NCBI RefSeq assembly: GCF_003688555.1 | Contig: NZ_REFR01000002.1 | Location: forward strand, 1-64,000 | Source of the DNA: Eilatimonas milleporae | Lineage (GTDB): Bacteria; Pseudomonadota; Alphaproteobacteria; Sphingomonadales; Kordiimonadaceae | DNA length: 64,000 nucleotides | Direction of reading: 5' to 3' | Shown: positions 8,116 through 16,395 of the stretch, one piece after another | Position numbering within the stretch: the stretch's first letter is position 1 | How the letters are laid out: each line of letters opens with the position of its first letter | Notes under the pieces: generated by a model | Told to the model about the DNA's origin: nothing | Databases searched by the model: none | The model's input: the letters and a program-made list of their open reading frames with translations, nothing else | Made by a program: the position numbers and the translations under genes

Positions 8116-9189
8116 CTAACGAAATCCGCCCCTCCTTGCCGGTGGTCCGCCACGATGGCGAGGCGGCTCGAAGCGGCTGTTCAGGCCGACGAAGCTGCCG
8201 CCATTGTCCTGCGCCAGGGCCCGCATGAGGGCGGCGAAGCGGGTCGAGTTTTCGCTGATGTCCCCCTGCAGGGCGAACAGGGTGGGAAAACCGATGGCGT
8301 GGATGCGGACGCGCGGATTGCCGTCTGTGTCGACATAATTGGCCTGGTCCACGGCGCGGACGACCGCCTCGACCGAGCCCGCAGCAAAATCGTCGCCGAA
8401 AATATACAGGCTGATTTTCTTGTCGCCGGCGGCGAATTGCCGGATCGAGCGGGTGATGCCCTCCACCGGGCTGGAATTGGAAAAGGGCGCCCAGGTGCGC
8501 AGGCGTTTGATCACGGTTTCGCGGCGGGCGGGGGTGTCGGGAATCCAGCGGCCGGCATAGTGGGAAAACATGTAATTTCCCATGTCGTTCATCACCTGAA
8601 AGCCGCGCACTTCCGGATAGATGCGCAGCACCTGCTCGACCTTGCTCAGGACCAGCGGCCAGGCGGCTCCATGCATGCTGCCCGATGTGTCGATGATGAA
8701 GATGATGTATTCGCTGTCGACCGGGATGCCGCCGATGACGGCGTTGTCGACCGTGGCGCGGGACTGTGCGTCCAGCAGGCGCCGCATCTCCTCGCTCAAC
8801 GATTGCTGGGCGGTGCGCAGTTCGGCCTCGATCGCGCTTTGCGCCGCGTATTCTCGGTCCTGTATGGCGATCTTTGCCGACAGGCGCGCGCGTTCGTCCT
8901 CCAGGCTGGCCAGGCTGGCGCGCGCGGCGGCCAGGGCGTCCCGCGTGCCGGCCAGCGCCGTGTCGACACGCTGCGTTTCCCGCACGATCCGCACATTTTC
9001 CTGTTGCAGCCGCTGAACCGTGGCCGTCAGATCCTCGGCGATCCTGGCGATCTGGTCGGGCCCTGAGACCTTGACGATCACCAACAGCAGGACGACCGCG
9101 CCGAAGCCGCACGATACCACGTCCAGAAAGGACAGGTTGAAGACATCGACGCTGCGCCGGGTTTTGCTCATGGGCCGGGTTCTGCTCAT
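8116..9189 (-). CDS. vWA-domain membrane protein with ExbD-like anchor (2)
   Basis: A 357-residue protein, last in the eight-gene operon. It has a short N-terminus, one membrane segment with SFLDVVSCGFGAVVLLLVI (about residues 20-40), a long coiled coil (about 50-145) and a von Willebrand A domain whose MIDAS motif DTSGS sits at 167-171. The membrane segment starts with an Asp, as in ExbD/TolR proton-channel partners. The vWA domain would be periplasmic. The start at 9189 overlaps the stop of the preceding vWA gene (ATGA), so translation is probably coupled; the frame upstream of it is a shadow. The anchor is nearly identical to that of the partner, so the two are paralogues. Function is inferred only. 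Confidence 0.82.
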   Translation of the reverse strand: MSRTRPMSKTRRSVDVFNLSFLDVVSCGFGAVVLLLVIVKVSGPDQIARIAEDLTATVQRLQQENVRIVRETQRVDTALAGTRDALAAARASLASLEDERARLSAKIAIQDREYAAQSAIEAELRTAQQSLSEEMRRLLDAQSRATVDNAVIGGIPVDSEYIIFIIDTSGSMHGAAWPLVLSKVEQVLRIYPEVRGFQVMNDMGNYMFSHYAGRWIPDTPARRETVIKRLRTWAPFSNSSPVEGITRSIRQFAAGDKKISLYIFGDDFAAGSVEAVVRAVDQANYVDTDGNPRVRIHAIGFPTLFALQGDISENSTRFAALMRALAQDNGGSFVGLNSRFEPPRHRGGPPARRGGFR

Positions 9190-10274
9190 GGCCAGTCCGC
9201 CGTCGGGGTGAGGAACGAGCCTTTCGTCCGGGTGGCCAGCTGCCAGTAGGCGACGGCGGCCACCGGGTCCCCTTCCATGGGGAACAGGATCGTGTTGACG
9301 GGAACGGCGCTGCCCAGACGGTCGACCGCGCGGCGGAAATGTTTCAGCCGGGTCTCGCCCGAGACCGTGGCGCGCCGTGGCCGGTTGGCCCCTTGCGTCG
9401 GCAGGCCGTCGGTCAGCAGCAGGATATTGTCGGCGCGCGGCAGCAGGGACGATACGACCGCGAACGCCTTGTGCAGGCTGGTGCCGCCCTGCGGCGCCAG
9501 CTCCCCGAGGGCGGTGTCTATGCGGTCCATGATGCCGTCCTGCGATGCCGCCAGCCACTGTCCGGCGCTGTCTTTCAGCAGTGGGCGGGCGGTGGTGTCG
9601 AAGATATAGATCTGAAACTGGCTGTCCGCCGGCAGATTGGACAGCAGCCACTGTGTGGTGCGCAGCGCATGCGTCCATTTGGCCGCCCGGCGGCGGTCTT
9701 CGGGCGCCATGTTGCGCAGGCGGATCACATTGACAATGGTGCGGTCAAGCATGCTGGCCGAGGCATCGAGCAGGATCAGGATCCGCTTGCCGCCCACCTT
9801 CAGGCCCGACAGATACTGACGCTCGCCGTCACCGACAAAGGTACGCACCTTGTCACCGCGGGCCGCACTTTCGCGGGCGGCGGCGCGCAGGGCCTCGACC
9901 TCGGCGTTCAGACGCAACAGCTGTTGCCGCAGGGCGGCAACCCTGTCCGCGGCCGCTGTGGGGTCACCGCGGTCTCCCGCCGCCAGCCGGCGGATGTCCG
10001 CACGGGTGGCGGCGATCAGCGTCTGTATCGCACTTTCCTGCGCCCGGGCGGCGGTCAGGGCGGTGCTGCGTTCATCAAGGATGCGTTCGCGGCTGTTCAC
10101 GGCGCGTTCCAGCGAGCGCACTTCGCCGCGCAGATCGATGTGTGCCTCCTTGCGGGCGGTGACCGCCAGTCCGCTCAACAGCATGACAAGAAGGACGACC
10201 GCACCGAACCCGCAGAACATCACGTCCAGAAAGGCCATGCCGATGGGATTGACTGTGCGGCGGGATGCGGCCAT
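9186..10274 (-). CDS. vWA-domain membrane protein with ExbD-like anchor (1)
   Basis: A 362-residue protein with an N-terminal membrane segment AFLDVMFCGFGAVVLLVML (about residues 14-32), a coiled coil (about 45-135) and a vWA domain with an intact MIDAS: DASAS at 170-174, Thr in GGTSL, and Asp in LLTDGLP. It is predicted to sit in the inner membrane with its metal-binding adhesion domain in the periplasm. It starts 7 bp after the stop of the TolQ/ExbB-like gene, and its stop overlaps the next vWA gene. The FLDV...CGFGAVVLL segment resembles the proton-conducting helix of ExbD/TolR/MotB, so it probably assembles with the channel protein. Confidence 0.83.
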   Translation of the reverse strand: MAASRRTVNPIGMAFLDVMFCGFGAVVLLVMLLSGLAVTARKEAHIDLRGEVRSLERAVNSRERILDERSTALTAARAQESAIQTLIAATRADIRRLAAGDRGDPTAAADRVAALRQQLLRLNAEVEALRAAARESAARGDKVRTFVGDGERQYLSGLKVGGKRILILLDASASMLDRTIVNVIRLRNMAPEDRRRAAKWTHALRTTQWLLSNLPADSQFQIYIFDTTARPLLKDSAGQWLAASQDGIMDRIDTALGELAPQGGTSLHKAFAVVSSLLPRADNILLLTDGLPTQGANRPRRATVSGETRLKHFRRAVDRLGSAVPVNTILFPMEGDPVAAVAYWQLATRTKGSFLTPTADWP

Positions 10275-10281
10275 GGCCCGG

Positions 10282-11088
10282 TCAGCCGGACCTGAGATGC
10301 CGCACCAGACGGTCGTCGCAGTAATTGCCGGTGTCGAGGACCAGACGTTCCTGCATCAACTGTATCTGATGGATGATGAACATCAGAATGATGCTCAGCA
10401 CCAGTGCGACGAAGGTGGAATTGAAGGCGGTGCCCAGGCTTTGGGTGACGCCTGTGATATCCCCCTCGACCGCGCGGTGCGCCTGGCTCAGCGCTTGTCC
10501 GATGCCGCGCACGGTGCCGATGAAGCCGACCGAGGGAATGGCCCAGGCGATATAGCGGATGATGGACAGTTCCGATTCCATCCGCTCCGCCTCGGCCTGG
10601 CAGACGCCGTGGGCGGTGCCGGCCGCATCCTGAACCTGACCGGTGACGGTGAAGCGTTCCAGGGCGGCGACCAGCGCCCGCGGCAGCAGATAGTCGCGCT
10701 GGCGGCGGTCCAGCGTGTCGATATGGGCAATCGCCCCGGGAGCGTCGCCCGGCATGACGACACCGCCTCCATGATTGACCAGCTCCAGATCAAGCTGGCG
10801 CTGCTGGCGGTACACCCGCAGCCCTTTGTAGACCAGAATGGCCAGGGCCCAGAACATGAGGATCAGCGCGCTTTCCTGTTCATAATCCTTGAGAATGACG
10901 AACAGGGACTGTGCTGCCACATAATCCGGATCTGACTGCATGATCGCATATTGCCGTTCCAGGAAGGCGGCGGCCCGGGGGCGTATCAGGGCCACATAGA
11001 CGGCGTGGACCAGGATGAAGGAAATCAACAGTGCGAACAGTTGATAGAAGAATTCGACCGGAAAGGCGCGGTTTGGTTGCTGCTGCAT
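10282..11088 (-). CDS. MotA/TolQ/ExbB-type proton channel protein
   Basis: A 268-residue protein with about four membrane segments: roughly 13-35, 75-92, 185-205 and 222-245. The last two carry the family hallmark IPSVGFIGTVRGIGQAL and TAFNSTFVALVLSIILMF. Proteins of this family form pentameric inner-membrane proton channels that drive partner proteins (TolR, ExbD, MotB). Here the partners are most likely the two vWA proteins encoded downstream, which have ExbD-like anchors. No tolR, exbD, motB or tolA gene is near, so it is not the ordinary Tol or Ton system. The gene starts 4 bp after the stop of a 56-residue secreted-protein gene. Confidence 0.88.
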   Translation of the reverse strand: MQQQPNRAFPVEFFYQLFALLISFILVHAVYVALIRPRAAAFLERQYAIMQSDPDYVAAQSLFVILKDYEQESALILMFWALAILVYKGLRVYRQQRQLDLELVNHGGGVVMPGDAPGAIAHIDTLDRRQRDYLLPRALVAALERFTVTGQVQDAAGTAHGVCQAEAERMESELSIIRYIAWAIPSVGFIGTVRGIGQALSQAHRAVEGDITGVTQSLGTAFNSTFVALVLSIILMFIIHQIQLMQERLVLDTGNYCDDRLVRHLRSG

Positions 11089-11092
11089 AGGT

Positions 11093-11263
11093 TCAGATAT
11101 CCACCGGAAAATCGACGATGGTGTCGGCGTTCAGCCGTTCGGTCGGGTTGAAGCGGCCACCGGCGCCGCTTTGGGCAACGGTGTCGCCCGCAAGCGCCGG
11201 GCAAAGGGCCGCCAATATGGCAAGCAGGGCATATCGCGACGGTCTGGACGGTGTTTTCGGCAT
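11093..11263 (-). CDS. Small secreted protein of the envelope operon
   Basis: A 56-codon frame between the PEGA/FGE-like gene and the channel gene. It starts at the ATG at 11263 and ends with TGA 4 bp before the channel start. The N-terminus is a typical signal peptide: basic SRPSR, hydrophobic YALLAILAALCP, then ALA as a cleavage site. The mature part would be only about 30 residues, including RFNPTERLNADTIVDFPVDI. The tight spacing on both sides (30 bp and 4 bp) and the signal peptide support a real gene. I recognise no family; it could be a small periplasmic subunit or inhibitor of the complex. Confidence 0.65.
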   Translation of the reverse strand: MPKTPSRPSRYALLAILAALCPALAGDTVAQSGAGGRFNPTERLNADTIVDFPVDI

Positions 11264-11293
11264 GGCTGCTATCCTGACTAACGGTTTCGCATG

Positions 11294-13651
11294 TTATTCA
11301 CTGTCCGCGGTGCGGGCAATCCGGAAGCCCAGATCGATGCGCGGTTCGGAGGCATAATCCCGGTAGCTCAGACGCAGGCGGGAAATGCCCGCCGCGCGCC
11401 AGCTGGCCCCGCGCACCACATGGTGGGTGCCGCTTGGCGGTCCGACCGGATCGGTCAGGGCCGTGCCCGGCGCCGGCGCATAGATATCGTAGAAATCATG
11501 GCACCATTCGGCGACATTGCTGCCCAGGTCGAAAAATCCGGCCGGGTTGGCGGGATAGCGTCCGACCGGGGCGCTGACGGGCTGTCCGTCATCATAGCCG
11601 TCCAGAATGGCGGGCACGATGCCGCGCGCGCTTTCATCGGCGAAATTGCCGGCATTGCCGGTCGGCGGATAGGTACCGCCCCAGGCGAAGCGGACGCTTT
11701 GCGGGCGCCCGGCCATGCGGGCCGCCCAGGCCCATTCCGCCTCGCTCGGCAGGCGGTAGCCTGTATTCGGCGGCGATGCCGGCACCATGGCGCCGTCCTT
11801 TTCCACATAGGCGGCCGGCAGATTGTCCCTGGCACTGAGCCAGTTCAGATAGCGCGCGGCATCATCCCATGACACCGAGACCGCCGGCTGGTCATCGAGA
11901 TTGAGGCTTTTGCCCCCTGCCGCCGCGACCGCATGGTCGTTTTTGAAGCGCCGATATTCGCCGTTTGTGACGGTGCGTTCGCTCAGATAATAGCGTCGTG
12001 TCAGCAGAACCTCGCGCGCGCGTTCGTTCGCGCGGCGGCCGACCTCGCGGCGGGATGATCCCATGGTGAAACGCCCCGGCGTGACAAGGCGCAGGGCCTG
12101 CCCCTCGCCCGTGGTGACGGATGTGGGCGTGTTCAGTCGGCGGGCCTCGGCCTCGGTTTGCAGTGTGACGGTGATCTGGTCGCTCAGGCCCGCTTTCGGT
12201 GTGACCTCAGCCGTGTAGGGCACATAGCCGGGCATGGAGATTTCAATCCGGTGCGGCACCGTGGTCAGGCGCAGGCGCTGCACCGCCGAGCCGCGTGGTT
12301 CCCCATCGACCGTCAGCAAGGCGTCCGGTGGGTCGGCGCTGACGAAAACGGTGCCGTATTCCGGCTCAAGATCCAGTGCGAGCGTCTGTGCCTCGGTGGG
12401 GCCAAGGCGTATCCGCCGTTCGGCAAGCTGATGCCCCGGCAGGGCGGCGCGCAGGATATGGGTCTTGTTCGGCGGCATCTCAATGTTCAGCGGGGACCGG
12501 CCGAGGTAAGTGTCGTTCAGCGTGACCGTCGCACCCGTCGGGGCCGTCACCAGCCTGACCCGTGCCGGCGACGGTGTCAGCGCCACCGTGGGAAGCCGTT
12601 GATCGACACCGGCCTCCACCGCGATATCGCGGGCGGCGGTTTCGAACAGGGGCTTGCCCACTTCGATCCGCCGGTTGCCCTGCAACAGTTCCAGGTCAAC
12701 CGGGGTGCGGCCGACAACCACACCGTCGACCGTGACCTCGGCGTCGGCCGGGCTGCTGGATACATGCACGACCGCCCAGGCGGGCTCCAGCGTCACATCG
12801 ATGCCCTGTGCTTGGTCCATGCCGATAATCTCAACCGTACGGCTGGCCGGGAGATAACGCGGGGCCGTGACCTCGACCGTGCGCTGACCCGCCGGCACCA
12901 GGACATCCCGCAGCGGCGTTTCGCCGATGGGTTCGCCGTCCACCGTGACCACGGCGGCGCTGACGGGCGCACTGTTGACGGTCAGCCGGCCGGGCAGTTT
13001 TTCCATGGTGAAGGCGAAATCGCCCTCACCGCCCCTGACCGTCAGTGTGGTGTCCAGCGGGTGATAGCCGGTGAGCGTGGCCCGCACGCGGTAGCTGCCC
13101 GGCAGGGCAAGCGGCTGGCCGGCAACGCTGACCAGCGGCAGAAAGCCGTCGATCTCGACGGTTTCGGGCTGGGGCGTGATCTCGACCCTGACAGGGGTGG
13201 CGAGAAGAACGAAGCCAGCCCCGGCCAGCAGCAGCGCGAACACCCCCAGCATCGCCCGGCCGAGCAGTTTGCGCGTGCGGGCATCCATCCGCTGCTGCGG
13301 TGCCGGCGGCGGGGCGGACGGGGCCTTGAGCGCCGGTGCGGCCTCGGCCGCTTCAAGGCGTACCTGTTCACCGCTGATACGGCACAGCCACCGCCGGCCG
13401 GCCATCTCCAGCCGGTCGCCGTCCTTCAGCCATGCGGATGCACCGAGGGTCTTGCCGTTGTGGTCTATGCCGTCCGTGATCCCCTGAACGAAAAAATGCC
13501 CGCCTTCATAGCCGATATAGGCCAAGATACCGTCCGGCGCGTCGTCAAGAGGCACATTCGCCGCCGCGCCGCCGCCCAGAGACCACGGTTTGTCACCGGC
13601 CGGATAATCGCGCGGGCCTTTCGTATCGATGACCGACAGTGTCCGGGTCAT
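11294..13651 (-). CDS. FHA-like / PEGA / FGE-like membrane protein
   Basis: The 785-residue protein has a clear multi-domain layout. Residues about 20-95 look like a divergent FHA domain (HNGKTL, LKDGDRLEM) lacking the usual Arg/Ser/His phosphopeptide residues. A membrane helix follows at about 133-153. Five PEGA-like beta repeats lie at about 155-500 (VDGEPIGETPL, VDGVVVGRTPV, LNDTYLGRSPL, and others). The C-terminus, about 520-783, is a formylglycine-generating-enzyme (sulfatase-modifying factor) domain, with GRFTMGSS, YRLPSEAEWAWAAR, NVAEWCHDFY and DLGFRIAR. The two catalytic copper-binding Cys of true FGE are absent (RGASWRAAGISR instead), so enzyme activity is unlikely. The topology puts PEGA and FGE in the periplasm. 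The start overlaps the upstream stop (ATGA). Confidence 0.85.
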   Translation of the reverse strand: MTRTLSVIDTKGPRDYPAGDKPWSLGGGAAANVPLDDAPDGILAYIGYEGGHFFVQGITDGIDHNGKTLGASAWLKDGDRLEMAGRRWLCRISGEQVRLEAAEAAPALKAPSAPPPAPQQRMDARTRKLLGRAMLGVFALLLAGAGFVLLATPVRVEITPQPETVEIDGFLPLVSVAGQPLALPGSYRVRATLTGYHPLDTTLTVRGGEGDFAFTMEKLPGRLTVNSAPVSAAVVTVDGEPIGETPLRDVLVPAGQRTVEVTAPRYLPASRTVEIIGMDQAQGIDVTLEPAWAVVHVSSSPADAEVTVDGVVVGRTPVDLELLQGNRRIEVGKPLFETAARDIAVEAGVDQRLPTVALTPSPARVRLVTAPTGATVTLNDTYLGRSPLNIEMPPNKTHILRAALPGHQLAERRIRLGPTEAQTLALDLEPEYGTVFVSADPPDALLTVDGEPRGSAVQRLRLTTVPHRIEISMPGYVPYTAEVTPKAGLSDQITVTLQTEAEARRLNTPTSVTTGEGQALRLVTPGRFTMGSSRREVGRRANERAREVLLTRRYYLSERTVTNGEYRRFKNDHAVAAAGGKSLNLDDQPAVSVSWDDAARYLNWLSARDNLPAAYVEKDGAMVPASPPNTGYRLPSEAEWAWAARMAGRPQSVRFAWGGTYPPTGNAGNFADESARGIVPAILDGYDDGQPVSAPVGRYPANPAGFFDLGSNVAEWCHDFYDIYAPAPGTALTDPVGPPSGTHHVVRGASWRAAGISRLRLSYRDYASEPRIDLGFRIARTADSE

Positions 13652-15108
13652 ATACGGTCCTTACACTCAACTTTCACAGGCGCCGGCACGGTGCCGGGCC
13701 GGACCTGAAAATTATGGCGGACATCCCGGTATCCCCGGCAGGCGCCGACGATGACATAATCGCCGGGCAGCAATTCCACCTGCATGGTTGAAAACCGGCC
13801 AAGCGGTCCGACCCGGTAGAGCGTGACGTCGGTCGCACCGTCGGAGACCAGATTGACCCTCAGCGGGGTGATGGCGTCCTCTATGGCCGCGGACAGCCGG
13901 TCGCGTTGACCGGTCAGGCGCGGGCCGGCGTCCGTAACGGCCAGGGCCCTGGACAGAATCTGCCGGGCGTTTTCAAGGGGTCCGGGCGAATAAAGCCGTG
14001 TCGGATCGCCCAGAAAACGCTCAATCCCGGCGTCAAGCGCGGCCCGGTCCCGGCTTTGCTTTTCGCCCTGCTGGGCAAAGGCGACATTGGGGTCGATGGC
14101 AAGTGCTTTGGCGTAGGTGTCGGCTGCCCGGGTCCATTGTTCGGCCTGTGTCAGCCGTGTGCCTTCCGCGCGCAGATTTGCAAGCGTGGCCCGGCGGCTT
14201 TCCGTTTCCAGCCGTTGCCGCGCCAGTTTCACGTCCGGTGCGCCCGGTCTGTTGCGTGCCGCCGCGTTCAGCGATTTTGCCGCCGCGTCAAACCGTTCGG
14301 CCGACAGGGCGGTGTAAAAGGCGGACATATCCCGTGTGAAGACAATATCGGCCAGTTTCCGGTCAACGTCCCGCAGGGCCCTGGCGGCCGGGGTATAGGC
14401 CTTGTCCAGGGCGAGGGCGCTGGCGAACGCCCGGCGGGCCTCGGCCCAGGCCTGATTTTCCATATGGGTCGCCCCGTCACGCATGTGGGCGCGCACCGTC
14501 TCGAAATTGCGGGCCCGGTCCAGACCGACCGTCGCCGTTTCATTGCCGGGGTCGATGGCCAGCGCGACTGTGTACTGCCGTGCCGCCATATCGGCATCGC
14601 CCGCATCATAGGCGTCGGCGCCGGCCGTCAGGGCGGCGGCCAGCCGCTCGGGGCGGGACGCGGTGATGGCGTCGAACTGTTCCATGACCGAGCTATAGGC
14701 CCGAGAGGCCGCCTCATAGGCGCCACTGTCGAAGTGCACGTCGCCTTCGGCCAGGGTGCGCAGCGCGGCGTCATAGGCCGCCGGTGCCCATTGATCGACG
14801 CGGTTTTCCATCAGATCCGCCTGCGCGCGCAGAACCCGCGCCAGAATGCCTTCGGCGGTGCGTCTGCCTTGCGCCAGTTCAACGGCCTTTTCCGGGGTGA
14901 CGGGGGCGGGCTGGACGACCGTGTCAGATGTCGGTACCGCCCGGTCGTTCACAATGTCGGGCAGGACCAGCACCACGCCAAGCGCGGCTGCCACAAGGGC
15001 CGCCAAAGCGCCAAGAACAAACCTGTTCATCCGCCGGCCCGGCGACCCGGCGGGTGCTGCCGGGGACGGTGCCGGTTTATGCCCCGGCGGGGGCCCGATG
15101 TCGTTCAT
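13648..15108 (-). CDS. TPR membrane protein with PEGA-like C-terminus
   Basis: A 486-residue protein. A Pro-rich cytoplasmic N-terminus leads to a membrane helix (about 28-50), then a long region of TPR-like helical repeats (about 75-390; for example YDAGDADMAARQYTVALAIDP, with ALDKAYTPAARALRDV and YAKALAIDPNVAFAQQG later) and a beta-rich C-terminal domain (about 410-486; LPGDYVIVGACRGYRDV) that resembles a PEGA repeat. It would be a single-span protein with periplasmic TPRs, a typical scaffold. It begins directly after the stop of the upstream lipoprotein gene and overlaps the downstream FHA/PEGA/FGE gene by 4 bp. No enzyme motif is visible. Confidence 0.78.
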   Translation of the reverse strand: MNDIGPPPGHKPAPSPAAPAGSPGRRMNRFVLGALAALVAAALGVVLVLPDIVNDRAVPTSDTVVQPAPVTPEKAVELAQGRRTAEGILARVLRAQADLMENRVDQWAPAAYDAALRTLAEGDVHFDSGAYEAASRAYSSVMEQFDAITASRPERLAAALTAGADAYDAGDADMAARQYTVALAIDPGNETATVGLDRARNFETVRAHMRDGATHMENQAWAEARRAFASALALDKAYTPAARALRDVDRKLADIVFTRDMSAFYTALSAERFDAAAKSLNAAARNRPGAPDVKLARQRLETESRRATLANLRAEGTRLTQAEQWTRAADTYAKALAIDPNVAFAQQGEKQSRDRAALDAGIERFLGDPTRLYSPGPLENARQILSRALAVTDAGPRLTGQRDRLSAAIEDAITPLRVNLVSDGATDVTLYRVGPLGRFSTMQVELLPGDYVIVGACRGYRDVRHNFQVRPGTVPAPVKVECKDRI

Positions 15109-16395
15109 TTAGCAACCCGCGGCAGCGGCGACGACGGCATCCACCTGGGCATCTTCCGTGTTTGCCGTGCAGGTCTGCCCGCCGTCCGGCGCGTTTGTCG
15201 CCACAACGGTGATCGTGGCACCGGTTTCGGCGACATGGCGGCGCTGAAGCAATTGACGCCAGCGCATATACTGCACGTCCGCCGAACCGGTCAGCTCGAT
15301 GGTTTCACCGTCAATCTCAACCACCATCGGCGACACCTCGGCCTCGAAGGACTGGCCCAGTTCCTGAATCGCCACTTCGTGCATTTCCGCCTCGGCACCC
15401 TGATTGATCCCGGCCTGGATCGCCATGGCACCGCCGCCCACCATGACGGCTTCCAACGTGCCGGTGTTGTTGCTGCCACCCAGGGCGTCAATGGCGATGG
15501 CGCCGAGAATGGCCAGGACCCCGGCCGCGATTTTCGTGCTCGATTCCCGCTCAACCTGTTCCAGTGCCAGAATCTCTTCCAGGCTGGCGCGCCGCCAGTT
15601 GGTATAGGAATCCCACATGCCGTTGTAGAATTGTCCATAGTGGGCATTCAGCACATCCGCGAACATGTCGTCGCGGTCCTTCAGGGCAAGCACCCGTGTG
15701 TAGAGCGGATCGTCCTCGGACGGCAGCCGTTCGATCATGACACCGCCGCGCGCATCCTCCGACAGATAGTCTTCAAAAGCCGACGGCGCCATGTCCGCTG
15801 CAAACCGCAGTGTCGCGGCCTGGCGCACGGTCTCGACCTCCGCGGCCGGCTGCTGCATCAGTATTTCGGCAAGATCGTTTGAAATCTGGTTATAGACATT
15901 CTGAAAGGCGTCCTGTTCGCCGGGCGCGGTGCCGTCATAGCTGACCGGCACGGCCCATGTGGAATAGGTCCGCTCCAGCCACAGGGTACCCATGGCATCG
16001 CGGGCGGTCACATCCAGGACCAGTTCGCGCCCGTTTGATTGGGCCACCGTCCCGCTGACCAGAAGTTCCGCGCCGACGGTGCCGCGCGGCACCACGCGCA
16101 CGACCCCCCAATACCCGCTTGATTGCATCGTATCCCGCAGATGCACCGGGATGAAACGGGATTCGGCTTTGCGGATATCGTCGCTGACACCGGTTTCCTC
16201 GGCTTCGTCCTCATCCACCTTGCTGGGGGTGAATTGCTCGATCCAGACATCCATCACCCGGTCTTCCGGCAGTTCGGCGCTGGCCATGTTGAGGGGTTTG
16301 GGTGCCGCGGGCGTCACGCTGCTTGACGACATGGTGCAGGCGCCGGCGAGTGTGCACAGCACTGTCAGAAAGACTGTTTTAAACCCACGCTTCAT
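15109..16395 (-). CDS. Lipoprotein, CsgG/LpoB-like N-terminal region
   Basis: The 428-residue protein has a lipoprotein signal (VLCTLAGAC). The N-terminal half (about 45-180) shows an alternating pattern including VPRGTVGAELLVSGTVAQS and ELVLDVTARDAMG, reminiscent of CsgG/LpoB/FlgO-type outer-membrane lipoprotein domains; this likeness is loose. A glycine/alanine-rich hydrophobic stretch (about 285-330; IAAGVLAILGAIAIDALGG) could insert in or lie along a membrane. The protein ends in Cys. It overlaps the stop of the first operon gene (ATGA) and abuts the TPR gene. It probably provides the outer-membrane end of the complex, which is inference. Confidence 0.72.
   Translation of the reverse strand: MKRGFKTVFLTVLCTLAGACTMSSSSVTPAAPKPLNMASAELPEDRVMDVWIEQFTPSKVDEDEAEETGVSDDIRKAESRFIPVHLRDTMQSSGYWGVVRVVPRGTVGAELLVSGTVAQSNGRELVLDVTARDAMGTLWLERTYSTWAVPVSYDGTAPGEQDAFQNVYNQISNDLAEILMQQPAAEVETVRQAATLRFAADMAPSAFEDYLSEDARGGVMIERLPSEDDPLYTRVLALKDRDDMFADVLNAHYGQFYNGMWDSYTNWRRASLEEILALEQVERESSTKIAAGVLAILGAIAIDALGGSNNTGTLEAVMVGGGAMAIQAGINQGAEAEMHEVAIQELGQSFEAEVSPMVVEIDGETIELTGSADVQYMRWRQLLQRRHVAETGATITVVATNAPDGGQTCTANTEDAQVDAVVAAAAGC

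Noticed and set aside
8116-11088. Zorya-type defence system (MotA-like channel with partner proteins)
   Set aside because: The channel gene is short and lacks the long ZorA tail. The partners have vWA domains, not the OmpA-like MotB domain of ZorB, and no ZorC/D/E helicase or nuclease genes are present.
11294-13651. Active formylglycine-generating enzyme
   Set aside because: The catalytic copper-binding Cys pair is missing and there is no sulfatase gene nearby.
12158-15882. Long plus-strand frames (516 and 658 codons) opposite the envelope operon
   Set aside because: They overlap well-supported minus-strand genes with signal peptides, domains and ATGA coupling. Their composition (Arg/Gly/His-rich) is typical of GC-rich shadow frames.
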